From: Phycisphaerae bacterium
GTDB lineage: Bacteria; Planctomycetota; Phycisphaerae; Phycisphaerales; Phycisphaeraceae
DNA: 45,188 nucleotides
Reading direction: 5' to 3'
Assembly: GCA_002688155.1 (NCBI GenBank)
Contig: NZCH01000029.1
Location: forward strand, 1 to 45,188
Position 1 is the first letter of the stretch. Every line of letters starts with the position of its first letter. The notes under the pieces are model-generated. The model did not search any database. It was not told the DNA's origin and was given only the letters and a program-made list of their open reading frames with translations. Made by a program: the position numbers and the translations under genes. Of this stretch, positions 1 to 10,330 are shown piece after piece.

Positions 1-250
1 AGCGTCGGTGCCGGTAGCTGCCAGTGCTCCGGTGATTGTCTGCGAATCGGGCGATGGTGGCGCCGGTAGGTTGGCCAGCGCCGAAACCAGGTCACCACTT
101 AACACATGTGTATACCTGCTCATGGTCATATCCAACGTCTTGTGTCGTGCCAGCGTTTGCGCAACCTTTGGGTGCGCCCCGGTTCTGGCCAATTCGCTGA
201 TGAACGTATGACGCAAGGCGTGGAAGTCGGCGAACCTGCCGGACGCATAC
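1..250 (-). pseudogene. Tyrosine recombinase (integrase), C-terminal fragment
   Basis: The minus strand is open from about base 250 to base 1 in a frame absent from the ORF track because it has no start codon. It reads FADFHALRHTFISELARTG, then LARHKTLDMTMSRYTHV. These are the C-terminal catalytic boxes of phage-type tyrosine recombinases: the HxLRHTF box with Arg, the ARH box with His, and the nucleophile Tyr in SRYTHV. A Pro/Ala-rich tail follows and runs off the window edge. The N-terminal part is missing. To the right the frame passes into recJ-coding DNA and hits a stop at 337-339. The family cuts and rejoins DNA in integration and excision. This piece cannot be functional as it stands unless the junction is an assembly artefact. 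The family call is firm; the cause of the truncation is unknown. Confidence 0.85.
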
Positions 251-1504
251 GTGATCGTGCACCCGCGCTTGCAGGAAACAGGCGAACAATCGGTTTCCGC
301 ACCAAACGAGGGTGGTGACACTGATCCGCCGGGCGGCTACCCGTTTGGCGACCTGTGCGGTGCTGGTGTGGCGTTCAAACTTGCATGGCAGATCGGGCGT
401 GCGCACTGCGGGTCCGACCGGTTGCCCGACGCGATGCGAGATCTGTTGCTGGACCTGTTGAGTCTGGCAGCGCTGGGCACGGTTGCGGACATCGTACCGC
501 TCGTCGATGAAAACCGCGTGATCACGCGCTTCGGGCTCGGGCAGATCAAGCGGACACGCTTTGTAGGGCTCACGGCGCTGATCGGCGCGTCTGGGCTCGC
601 GAGCGACGACATCAGCACGTACCACGTCGGGTTTGTGCTCGGGCCGCGGCTCAACGCGTGCGGGCGCATGGGCCACGCGCGCGATGCGGTGCACCTGCTC
701 ACGCAGGCAACACCCGACGAGGCGCAGGACATCGCATACGCATTGACCCATGCCAACGAACAGCGTCGCAGCACCGAACGCGACATGGTCGCCCGTGCCC
801 GGCACATCATCGAAACCAGTGGGTACGACAGTGACGACACGCGCGCCCTGGTTGTGGGCGACATATCGTTTCACGCCGGCGTGGCGGGCATCGTTGCCAG
901 CCGGCTGACCGAGCGGTACGCCCGCCCGGCGATTGTGCTGGCGTACGACGGTGACAATGCGTCCGGCTCGGCGCGCAGTGTGCCGGGCGTGTCCGTGCAC
1001 GAGGCGATTGGTGAGTGCGACGATTTGTTGACCAGCTGGGGCGGCCACGCAATGGCCGCGGGATTGCAGCTGCCGCGCAAACGCGTTGACGTGTTTCGCA
1101 ATCGGTTCGTCGGTGCGGTGAACGACCGTTTGGCCGCAGAGGATATGGTCGCGTTCGTCGACGTCGACGCACAATGCACGCTGAGCGACGTGCGCATCGA
1201 CGTGTGGGACCAGATCGACCGCATGGCGCCGTTTGGCCGAAGCAATCCGAGTCCGACACTGTGCGTGCGCGACGCCGTCATCGCCCAGCCGCCCAGGCGC
1301 ATGGGCAAAGAGGGCAAACACCTGCGCATGATGATCCGACGGGAGGGCCGGACCGTCGATGCAATCGCGTTCGGCATGGGTGATCTGGCCGACCAACTCG
1401 CCGCGGGCACGAAACTCGATGTCGTGTTCGAACCGAAACTCAACGTGTGGCAAGGGTCACGGCGCGCGGAGGTACATGTGAAGGATTTGAAGATTGTGCG
1501 GTGA
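242..1504 (+). CDS. recJ: RecJ single-strand-specific exonuclease, 5'-truncated
   Basis: About 420 residues of RecJ, the 5'-3' ssDNA exonuclease used in recombinational and mismatch repair. It begins at PDAYVIVHPRL and continues through YPFGDLCGAGVAFKLAWQI, the DHHA1 signatures GSARS and GGHAMAAGL, and the OB-fold region with APFGRSNPSP, ending in EVHVKDLKI. Full RecJ is usually about 560-580 residues, so roughly the first 150 are missing, including the metal-binding DHH motifs. The ORF-track start (GTG 251) is not credible because it lies inside a conserved strand. Upstream DNA belongs to an integrase on the other strand, so the gene is broken at about 240-260. As it stands the product would lack catalysis. 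There is a run of extra residues (ETGEQSVSAPNEGGDTDPPGG) before YPFGDL. Convergent with parA. Confidence 0.9.
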   Translation, partial: DAYVIVHPRLQETGEQSVSAPNEGGDTDPPGGYPFGDLCGAGVAFKLAWQIGRAHCGSDRLPDAMRDLLLDLLSLAALGTVADIVPLVDENRVITRFGLGQIKRTRFVGLTALIGASGLASDDISTYHVGFVLGPRLNACGRMGHARDAVHLLTQATPDEAQDIAYALTHANEQRRSTERDMVARARHIIETSGYDSDDTRALVVGDISFHAGVAGIVASRLTERYARPAIVLAYDGDNASGSARSVPGVSVHEAIGECDDLLTSWGGHAMAAGLQLPRKRVDVFRNRFVGAVNDRLAAEDMVAFVDVDAQCTLSDVRIDVWDQIDRMAPFGRSNPSPTLCVRDAVIAQPPRRMGKEGKHLRMMIRREGRTVDAIAFGMGDLADQLAAGTKLDVVFEPKLNVWQGSRRAEVHVKDLKIVR

Positions 1505-1505
1505 C

Positions 1506-1527
1506 CGCCCTAACCCGGGTTAGGGCG
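1506..1527. terminator. 22-nt perfect palindrome between convergent recJ and parA
   Basis: CGCCCTAACCC is followed directly by its exact reverse complement. It begins two bases after the recJ stop and contains the parA stop codon. As RNA it would form a GC-rich hairpin from either strand, fitting a bidirectional terminator for the convergent pair. No U-tract follows on either side, so it is not a textbook intrinsic terminator; a protein site is an alternative. Confidence 0.5.
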
Positions 1528-2518
1528 TTGGGATGGCGATGGATTTAGCGAGGTTCATGTAATCCGCGGCGCCGCGGCAGTCGGGGGCGTAGTCGAACAC
1601 GGTTTGGCCGAAGCTGGGGCACTCAGCGAGCTTGATGTTGCGCCGGATCGCCGGCTGATAGACACGTGCGCCCGCCCACGGCAGGTTCGTGCCGTGCGCT
1701 TCGCGTAAGAACGTCTCGATGTCCGCCAACACTTCACCGGCCAGCAGCGTTTGCTTTTCGTGCATGCACAGCACGATGCCGCTGACTCGCAGCTGATCGT
1801 TGAACGACTGCCGCACCAGGCTGACCGTTTCCAACAGTTGCGACACCCCCTGCAGTGCAAGGAAGTGCGCCTGCATGGGGATGATGACCTCGTTGGCCAG
1901 TGTCATCGCGTTGATCGCCAGCAGGCCCAGGCTCGGCGGGCAGTCGATGAAGATGTGGTCGAACGGGCGGGCATTTGTAGCCGCGCCCGCACCGTCTTGT
2001 ATCGCCAGTTTCTTCGCGAGAATGCGCTGTGCCTGGCCGGTGATCATCTTCGGCGCCAGCTCTGCCTCGACGCCCGCCAGATCGACACTCGCCGGCAGCA
2101 CCCACAGGTTGTCAGATACGGCCCGTACAACCTGCCCGGCCGTGACCGTGACATCGGTCATCAGCTCGTACGCCGACAACTCCAACTCTTCGGGGTGCAG
2201 CCCCAGATGCAGTGTCAGGTGCGCCTGCGGGTCCATGTCGACCAGCAGCACGCGATGCCCCATCCGCGCCAGGGCCGCGCCGATGTTGACTGTGGTCGTG
2301 GTCTTGCCGACCCCGCCCTTTTGATTGATCATCGCGATCCGCCGCGCCTGTGGGTTTGCGCCGGCGTCCGCGTCACCACCCGGTTCCATGCGATGATCTG
2401 CTGCCCCCGCGGGCAACGCAACCACCGCTGCTTGCGGCTTGGCGCGCACGACCGCCTTGCCGGCAGCGGACGCCGGGGCCTCCACAGGGACAGGTTGCTC
2501 AACAGTCGAATCGGTCAA
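1520..2518 (-). CDS. parA: ParA/Soj-family chromosome-partitioning ATPase
   Basis: A ParA/Soj P-loop ATPase of the MinD/ParA superfamily. The deviant Walker A is KGGVGKTTT, followed by VLLVDMDPQAHLT and the switch IFIDCPPSLGLLAINAM. The C-terminus matches the Soj pattern (RNIKLAE.PSFG, then YMNLAKSI). Such proteins dimerise on ATP, bind DNA non-specifically and move ParB-bound origins or other cargo. I chose a TTG at 2518, eight bases after GGAGG, giving 332 residues; the ORF-track start is 53 codons further upstream and lacks support. Before the ATPase core there is an Ala/Pro/Val-rich tail of about 57 residues. No parB lies nearby, so this may be an orphan ParA that positions something other than the chromosome. 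It diverges from atpD, with about 300 bp between the starts. Confidence 0.9.
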   Translation of the reverse strand: MTDSTVEQPVPVEAPASAAGKAVVRAKPQAAVVALPAGAADHRMEPGGDADAGANPQARRIAMINQKGGVGKTTTTVNIGAALARMGHRVLLVDMDPQAHLTLHLGLHPEELELSAYELMTDVTVTAGQVVRAVSDNLWVLPASVDLAGVEAELAPKMITGQAQRILAKKLAIQDGAGAATNARPFDHIFIDCPPSLGLLAINAMTLANEVIIPMQAHFLALQGVSQLLETVSLVRQSFNDQLRVSGIVLCMHEKQTLLAGEVLADIETFLREAHGTNLPWAGARVYQPAIRRNIKLAECPSFGQTVFDYAPDCRGAADYMNLAKSIAIPTP

Positions 2519-2631
2519 AGACAACGCCTCCGTGCGTGTGCGAATCGCTTCCGTACTTCGTTCACAGCATCGTACCAGCACGGCCTGTGGGTGACAATGT
2601 TGTTCGTGACAGACGTGTACCTGGATTTTGA

Positions 2632-4266
<1,635 letters not shown>

Positions 4267-4397
4267 GGCGGAATATCAGCGCGGTGCGCATAAAGCCTGC
4301 GGACGGCGTTGGGAGGCGGTGCGATAACTGGTGGACTGTTGGAGGGGCTCAAATAAGATTCAGTGGAGCAATGAATCCCCTGCCTGGAACGGGGACG

Positions 4398-5903
4398 TCA
4401 GCCTGGCACGCGGCAGACGTCGCCGACGTAGTGAATGGACATGGCGTTGGTGACGCCGGGAACGCCGATGGGTTCACCGGTTATCAGGACGATGGGGTCA
4501 CCGGTGGTGACGAGGCCCTGGGTGAGCAGGAGCTGGTCCATGGCGTTGCGAAAATCGTAAACGCTTGGCGGGGTGGGCATGTGGATGGGGAGAACGGCGT
4601 ACATGAGCGCCATCTGGCGGAGCACGGCCGGATCGGAACTGGCAGCGACGATCGGGACGGGCATGTGGTTCTGGGACAGGTAACGTGCGCCACCGCCACG
4701 CTGGGACCAGACGACGATGAGCTTGGCGCCAAGGTCTCGCACGACGGAGTTGACGCCATGCGCCAATGCGGTGGTGCGGTAGCGGCTCTCCCGGAAGCGC
4801 ACGGGCGCGTCGACGGCGCGGCGCGGAACGCGGAAATGGCGTGTGGTGCGAAGGTGCGCCTCGGTGGCGAGCAGTGTACGTGCCATCATGTGAACGGTTT
4901 GGATCGGGTATTGGCCGATGGCGGTTTCGCCTGAGAGCATGACGGCGTCGGCGCCGTCGTAGATGGCGTTGGCGACGTCGCTGACCTCGGCGCGGGTCGG
5001 CATGGCATTGCCGATCATGGACTGAAGCATCTGCGTGGCGACGATGGCGGGTTTGCCGTAGTCGTGCGCTGCGTGAATGACGCGTTTCTGGATGATCGGG
5101 ACCTGCGGCAGGTCCATCTCGACGCCCAGATCACCGCGGGCGACCATAACGCCGTCAGCCTCGTCGATGATCGCCTCGAGTTCGTCGAGTGCCTGCGGCT
5201 TCTCGATCTTGGCGATCACGGTTTGCGGTGCGGTGCGTCGTGTGAGATAAACCTTGAGTTCGCGCACGTCACTGCTTTGGCGGATGAAGCTCAGTGCAAG
5301 CACGTCGACCTGGTGGTTGATCGCCCACTCAACGCACTGCCAGTCGTACTGGGTGAGGCTTGGCAATGTAAGCCGGCTGTCGGGCAGGTTCATGCCTTTG
5401 GCGGTGGTGATCAGGCCGCCGACTGTGACGGAACAGACGAGTTGTGCGTTGTCTTCGGTGAAGGTCTTCTCGTGGACGAGCATGCGAACGGCACCGTCGT
5501 TGACGAGGACGCGCTCACCGGGCTGAATGTCCTCGAACACGTCGGGCCTTGTGGTAGAGAATGTGATGTTACGTACGGCGGATTGGCCTGCCACGACGGA
5601 CTCGGTCTGGAAAACGACCATATCGCCGGTATGGACGTCGATACCCTCGTCGATGACCTGTCCGACGCGGACCTTCGGGCCGCTGATGTCGCCGATGACG
5701 GTCACGTGTGTGCGTTTGTGCTGCTCGGCAGTGCGCACGGCTGTGAGCAGGCGTTTGAAGTCGTCAAACGAGCCGTGGGAGAAGTTGATACGAAATGCGC
5801 GGACGCCCTCTTCGATCAGGCGGCCGAGCATGCCGGCGTCGGCGCACGCAGGACCGATCGTCGCGATCATTTTGGTGAGGATGAACTGGTCAGACGCGGG
5901 CAT
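4398..5903 (-). CDS. pyk: Pyruvate kinase
   Basis: Pyruvate kinase, transferring phosphate from phosphoenolpyruvate to ADP in the last step of glycolysis. Visible features are the N-terminal TKMIATIGPA, RINFSHGS, GDISGPKVR with a B-domain insert, the catalytic strand VIAKIEKPQAL, the metal-binding MVARGDLGVE, the signature ATQMLQSMI..PTRAEVSDVANA (quoted in part), and the C-terminal domain ending before VTNAMSIHYVG. At about 500 residues it is slightly longer than the usual 470. Start: ATG 5903; an upstream in-frame GTG at 5930 is possible, and neither has a convincing Shine-Dalgarno sequence. KMIATIGPA stands where most enzymes have TKIVCTIGPA, a conservative change. Convergent with atpD and divergent from the deacetylase gene. 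Confidence 0.96.
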   Translation of the reverse strand: MPASDQFILTKMIATIGPACADAGMLGRLIEEGVRAFRINFSHGSFDDFKRLLTAVRTAEQHKRTHVTVIGDISGPKVRVGQVIDEGIDVHTGDMVVFQTESVVAGQSAVRNITFSTTRPDVFEDIQPGERVLVNDGAVRMLVHEKTFTEDNAQLVCSVTVGGLITTAKGMNLPDSRLTLPSLTQYDWQCVEWAINHQVDVLALSFIRQSSDVRELKVYLTRRTAPQTVIAKIEKPQALDELEAIIDEADGVMVARGDLGVEMDLPQVPIIQKRVIHAAHDYGKPAIVATQMLQSMIGNAMPTRAEVSDVANAIYDGADAVMLSGETAIGQYPIQTVHMMARTLLATEAHLRTTRHFRVPRRAVDAPVRFRESRYRTTALAHGVNSVVRDLGAKLIVVWSQRGGGARYLSQNHMPVPIVAASSDPAVLRQMALMYAVLPIHMPTPPSVYDFRNAMDQLLLTQGLVTTGDPIVLITGEPIGVPGVTNAMSIHYVGDVCRVPG

Positions 5904-5973
5904 GCAGGCATTGTACCGACAGCGAGTCACGCGACCGGAACTCTTGTGGCGTGTGGGTCGTGGCCCGTGGCCC

Positions 5974-5991
5974 GTGGGACTTAAGTTCCAC
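5974..5991. promoter_or_regulatory. 18-bp palindrome in the pyk/deacetylase divergent region
   Basis: GTGGGACTTAAGTTCCAC is an 18-bp inverted repeat without a spacer; one pair of positions is G:T instead of complementary. It lies between the divergent starts of pyk (5903) and the deacetylase (6025), and just upstream the sequence GTGGCCC is repeated. It could be an operator or only part of a degenerate tandem repeat. No promoter boxes were recognised with confidence. Confidence 0.35.
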
Positions 5992-6024
5992 GCCCGTTAG
6001 GAACCGATATTTAAAGTAAGCATA

Positions 6025-6993
6025 ATGGCGATGGTTTCACAGAATGAGTCAAACGCATCGGGTGCGCCCGGCCCTGGCCACAGCGCCAGTCCGGCGTGCG
6101 CAGGTGCCGGCGCGCGGTGTCTGACGATCGACGTCGAGGAATACTTCATGATCGAGGCGGCACACGGCGTGGTTGCGCCGGCGGACTGGGGTGACTGGCC
6201 GTCTCGGGTGCAGCGGAACATTGACCTGCTGCTCGAGATGTTTGCCCGCCATGATCGCGTGGGCACCTTCTTCATTCTGGGCGATATCGCACGCGATCAC
6301 CCGAAGATGGTGCGCCGCATCGCCGACGCGGGTCACGAGATCGCGAGTCATGGCACAGGGCATCAACGCCTGCATCGGCTGACGCCCGACGTGTTCGCCG
6401 ACACGCTAACGACCAGTTTCAAGCTTCTCGAAGACGCTACGGGTCAACGCGTGGCGGGATATCGCGCGCCGACGTTCAGCATCGTGCCGGGAACAAGCTG
6501 GGCAATCGATGTGCTTGCAGAGCACGGCGTTGAATACGACTCATCGATTTTTCCCGTGCGTCACCCGCAATACGGCGTGCCCGATGCGCCGCCGGCGCCA
6601 TTTTATGTACAAGGCCGGGATGGCGGCGCCCGGGTGTTGGAGATCCCGCCATTGGTGTGGGAAATCGCGGGCCGGCACGTGCCGGTCGCAGGCGGTGGAT
6701 ACTTCCGGTTGCTGCCGCAGTGGTTGATGAAACGCGGACTGCATCAGGCGCGGATACAAGGTCGCCCGGCAGTACTCTATTTTCATCCCTGGGAATTTGA
6801 CCCGGACATGCCGCGCATGCCGTTGTCGTTTACAGGGCGCATCCGCACGTACACACGGTTGCGACAGGCTGCGGCACGATTGGACGAGGTGATGCGGCTG
6901 GACGGACCGTGGATGCGCATGTGCGACGTAGCGTCGCGGGCGCGGCCAGAAGCCCAGGAGCGGCTACTGCTTTCCGAAGCGGCCAGTCCGTGA
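6025..6993 (+). CDS. XrtA-type polysaccharide deacetylase (DUF3473 family)
   Basis: A NodB-fold polysaccharide deacetylase of the subgroup found with exosortase/PEP-CTERM exopolysaccharide loci. After a Gly/Ala-rich N-terminus of about 30 residues comes LTIDVEEYF, whose Asp-Glu pair sits where the metal-binding motif 1 lies. Then follow TFFILGDIA, the motif-2 region HEIASHGTGHQRLHRL, GYRAPTFSI, and the C-terminal DUF3473 part with LYFHPWEFDP. The family removes N- or O-acetyl groups from surface polysaccharides. There is no clear signal peptide, as is usual for this subgroup. The exosortase, glycosyltransferases and chain-length genes that normally accompany it are not in this window. Convergent with the secretin gene. 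The subfamily call rests on motifs, the substrate is unknown. Confidence 0.85.
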   Translation: MAMVSQNESNASGAPGPGHSASPACAGAGARCLTIDVEEYFMIEAAHGVVAPADWGDWPSRVQRNIDLLLEMFARHDRVGTFFILGDIARDHPKMVRRIADAGHEIASHGTGHQRLHRLTPDVFADTLTTSFKLLEDATGQRVAGYRAPTFSIVPGTSWAIDVLAEHGVEYDSSIFPVRHPQYGVPDAPPAPFYVQGRDGGARVLEIPPLVWEIAGRHVPVAGGGYFRLLPQWLMKRGLHQARIQGRPAVLYFHPWEFDPDMPRMPLSFTGRIRTYTRLRQAAARLDEVMRLDGPWMRMCDVASRARPEAQERLLLSEAASP

Positions 6994-7105
6994 GCGCGAT
7001 GCCAACGATCATTCGTCACCACACCGCCTCTTCGCTGGCGCCCGGCGTGCGGTCTTGTATGCCGGTGAGCAGACAGTTCCACACCTTCAGCCGCAGCGTG
7101 ACGAG

Positions 7106-10100
7106 TTAGTACGCTCGGCCGATCGTGAATGAACCGGGGTCCTGCATCATGCCCGGGAAATGGTCTTCTTCCAATTCGCCCTGGATCAGGATCGTGGGCT
7201 TGATCAGGATAAGCAGCGACCGCTCGTCCTTGACGTGACTGCGGTTGGTGAAGAATCGGTTGAGGTAGGGAATTCGCGAGAGCACGGGAACACCGGACTC
7301 GATCTCAACGTCTGCCATCAAGCGCTGGCCGCCCATGAGCAGCGTGCCGCGGTCGGGCACACTGACGGTCGCGGCCGCCTGAGTGAGTTCCAGTTCCGGA
7401 GCTTCGATGAATGCGGTAGTCAGCCGCTGTTCAGGTTGATTATTGTCCTGATCATCGTCCTGGAAGACCGCCTCGTCGGTGAGGGCAACCTGCGGGATTT
7501 CGCGGATGTTGACGACGGATGCCAGGCTGGGCCTGACCGTCAGTGTGACATATCGCCGATCGGCGCTGATCGTGCCTTCAACATCAAGCACGGCGCCGGC
7601 ATTGACGATCGACAAGGTCGGATCGAACCCGCCGGTGTTGGACACCGGCTCGAGGTCGCTGACGAACGTGACCTGTCGCGCGACGACGACGAAAGCGCGC
7701 TGGCCGTTGAAGAACGTGATGCGCGGCGCGGTCAACGAAATTGACCGCTTGGTGCTTTGCGTAGCGCGAATCATCAGGTTGACCTGGAAGTCATCCAGGA
7801 ACGACACATTCAGGTCCATCGCCCGTCCCGTCGAAGCGAATCCGGACCCATTGATGAAGGTGCCTAAGCCCGAGCCGCCGATTCCGACGCCGAAGCTGCC
7901 CGGTAGCCCGGTGTTGACCGGGTTTGCAACGCTGATGCTGTCCTGCGCGAAACGCAGCGGTCCCCACTTGTTGCTCAGTCCCGTGTACTGGACGTCAAAA
8001 TCCACGCCGATGTCTTCGAGAAAGTTACTGTCAACCAGCAGGAATCGCGCTTCGACGGCGATCTGCATGGCGCGGGCTTCGCGAAGCTTGGTCAGAAGCG
8101 TTGCGATCTCACGGTGGTTCTGCGGTGTGGACTTGACGATGAAGTTTCCGTTAAGTTCCTGGATGCTGCTGACGTCGCCGCCATACTGCACCCATTCATC
8201 GGGTCGGCCGACCGTGTCGCGGATCAGGTTCATAATCGCTTCAATCAATTCTCCGCGCGATCGGCCGTCCCCAGCGCCCTCCACATCGTCATCGAACAGT
8301 TCGCCCGACGCTTGCGCCACGCCTTGGGCACCGCCGCCGCCGCCCGTGCTCGTATTCGATAGCGCCGCCCCCAGGTCAAATTGCGGCGCGTCGCCGAACG
8401 AGCCGACCTCCACCAGCAGGTCGCGGATGTCGTACACCTGCCGATCGGTCGTGCGCGTCAGGTCGCGCTGCGTCGAGACCGTGACGATGCCTTCGATGAT
8501 GCTAAAACCCAGCGGGTCCAACGGCGAATCGGCGCTCGCCTGTTGCAGCACCAGCCTTAAAATCAACTCCGCGGGCACTTCGCGCAATTGCAGCGAGATC
8601 GGGAAATCGCGGTCGATGCCCACTGCCTCGAGTTGCGCCCAGTTGAAGAAGAAATTCTGCGCGGTCTGGGTCTGCAGAAATTCGAGCACCTGCGACAGTT
8701 TGGCGTTTTCGAACTCGACGTTCTTGATCGGCTGATCGAGCTGCGCCGCAACGCGGCGGTTGATCTCGCTTTCACCAAAGTCCTCTTTTTGCGAGCTCAG
8801 CCGCCGCGAGGTGATCTGGGGCCAATCGTTGGGGTAGGCCATCAACTCTTGGAACGGAGTGCTCGCCCTGAGCAAATCGAGCGACACCTCGGCGAATTTA
8901 ACATTGCGATTGCGCATCGCATTGTTGACATCGACGAAGATCTTGGCGTCTTCGACCGTCTCCTTCATCAACTGGGCCGCGATGTTGTTCGCGTCCAGAA
9001 ACAGTGCCTGGCTAAGTAATTCCAATGCACGGTCGTATTTTTGTTCACGTCGCAACGCGTGCGCGCGGTGCAGCAGTTCGTTGACTTCCTGCTCGCGTTG
9101 CTCCTCTGCTCGGAGTTTGTTTTTCTGAGCCTCACCCGTGCGTATGATCTCCGCATCGCGTCGCACGCGCGCTTCCTCCTGGATGCGCAGGTTGTTGAGT
9201 TCTTTGGCAAACTGGACCGCTTGATCGCGGTAGTCGTTGTAATCCGCGGCGGGCAGAATGGTCTGATTCTGATCGATGACGATCTTGGACTGCTGGACTG
9301 CTTCGAGCGCGGCCGTGTAGTTGCGCTGTCGTTCCAGTTGGCGCGCCTTGTTCATGCGTTCTTTGAACTCGGCGACCGCGGCTTGAGCACGGATACTCAG
9401 CTTCGCCAGCTCGTTGTCGAGCAGCCCTTGAGGACGACTGTCGACAACGCTGGCGGTGGCCTGCGTCAAGCCCTGCTGCGCCTGTTCGCTGTCCGGGTCC
9501 ATCCGCAGCGCTTCCTCGAAGTGGCGCGCTGCAAGGTGCGATTGGCCGGACATCTGCGCTTTTCTACCTTCGGCGAGGTGCTCCTGAGCGCGCAGTTGAC
9601 GTGCCCTGGCGAGAATGTCTTCGTCAACGCTGGCGGACTGACTGGCCGGCGCACTTGCGTCCGTGCTGTGGCCGTTGGTCGTGGAAGCCATGTCGTCTGA
9701 TGGCGTGCCCGCTTCGTGTTCGCCACCGCCGCCGAGGCCAAGGTGGTTTTGCGCTGTCTTGAGTTGCCGGTCGAGTCGCTTGTTGTCGAACCAGCCCAGA
9801 TCGAGCCTGCTGTGTTTGATCGCGGTGAGTTTCTGGTATGCCTGCTGATACTGGCCCGCCTGAATGTCGGTTGTCGCCTCATCGAGCGAGCGTCGCGCTC
9901 GCGTCAGTTCGGCGTTGAGTTGGCGCTTGGCCGCGGCTGCGCCGGAACTGGCCTGCGATTTCTGCTCAGGGGTCGCCTGCCCGTGGCGCAGGACGGCTTT
10001 GTAAAAGCGAAGCGCCTGCGCAGGCCGTTTCGCCTGCGCTTGCTTGTGCCCGTGCGCCAACAGTGACGCGGGGTCGTCGCCGGCCGAGGTCTTGTGGCCA

Positions 10101-10330
10101 ATGTCCTGAATCATTTCGTACAGCGTCACGCGCTCCTGCTTCGAGAGCTGGACCGGGTCAACACGCATGAGCGTCGTTTTGGCGCCCAGCAAGTCCTTCT
10201 GCTGGTAAAGCTTTGTTCCCTGCTGGAACAGTTGCAGCGCGGTCGGGTGGTCATCCGCCGCTTTGACGGTGGCGCAGGTCTGTACGGAAACGATGGAGGC
10301 CAAAACGACAATAAGAAATGGACGTGGCAT
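7106..10330 (-). CDS. TPR-containing secretin (type II/III secretion or type IV pilus family)
   Basis: A 1074-residue secretin, the family that forms outer-membrane gates of type II/III secretion and type IV pili. Order seen: a signal peptide (MPRPFLIVVLASIVSV..ATVKAA); TPR-like repeats and long charged helices to about residue 540 (for example FEEALRMDPDSEQAQQGL and ALELLSQALFLDANN); an STN/N0-like domain (about 545-640, from IKNVEFENAKLSQVLEFL); a Gly-rich loop; an N1-like domain with NGNFIVKSTPQNHREI; then the secretin core with VPDRGTLLMGGQRL and IPYLNRFF. Start: ATG 10330, eleven bases after GGAGG; the TTG at 10339 is too close to that site. The TPR half is much longer than in GspD or PilQ and probably binds partners in the periplasm. 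No GspE/F, pilin or PilMNO genes lie nearby, so its machine cannot be named. Confidence 0.9.
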   Translation of the reverse strand: MPRPFLIVVLASIVSVQTCATVKAADDHPTALQLFQQGTKLYQQKDLLGAKTTLMRVDPVQLSKQERVTLYEMIQDIGHKTSAGDDPASLLAHGHKQAQAKRPAQALRFYKAVLRHGQATPEQKSQASSGAAAAKRQLNAELTRARRSLDEATTDIQAGQYQQAYQKLTAIKHSRLDLGWFDNKRLDRQLKTAQNHLGLGGGGEHEAGTPSDDMASTTNGHSTDASAPASQSASVDEDILARARQLRAQEHLAEGRKAQMSGQSHLAARHFEEALRMDPDSEQAQQGLTQATASVVDSRPQGLLDNELAKLSIRAQAAVAEFKERMNKARQLERQRNYTAALEAVQQSKIVIDQNQTILPAADYNDYRDQAVQFAKELNNLRIQEEARVRRDAEIIRTGEAQKNKLRAEEQREQEVNELLHRAHALRREQKYDRALELLSQALFLDANNIAAQLMKETVEDAKIFVDVNNAMRNRNVKFAEVSLDLLRASTPFQELMAYPNDWPQITSRRLSSQKEDFGESEINRRVAAQLDQPIKNVEFENAKLSQVLEFLQTQTAQNFFFNWAQLEAVGIDRDFPISLQLREVPAELILRLVLQQASADSPLDPLGFSIIEGIVTVSTQRDLTRTTDRQVYDIRDLLVEVGSFGDAPQFDLGAALSNTSTGGGGGAQGVAQASGELFDDDVEGAGDGRSRGELIEAIMNLIRDTVGRPDEWVQYGGDVSSIQELNGNFIVKSTPQNHREIATLLTKLREARAMQIAVEARFLLVDSNFLEDIGVDFDVQYTGLSNKWGPLRFAQDSISVANPVNTGLPGSFGVGIGGSGLGTFINGSGFASTGRAMDLNVSFLDDFQVNLMIRATQSTKRSISLTAPRITFFNGQRAFVVVARQVTFVSDLEPVSNTGGFDPTLSIVNAGAVLDVEGTISADRRYVTLTVRPSLASVVNIREIPQVALTDEAVFQDDDQDNNQPEQRLTTAFIEAPELELTQAAATVSVPDRGTLLMGGQRLMADVEIESGVPVLSRIPYLNRFFTNRSHVKDERSLLILIKPTILIQGELEEDHFPGMMQDPGSFTIGRAY

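Noticed and set aside
92-1453. 453-aa minus-strand ORF opposite recJ
   Set aside because: Composition is typical of an antisense shadow in GC-rich DNA; the real minus-strand signal (integrase) is in another frame and only at 1-250.
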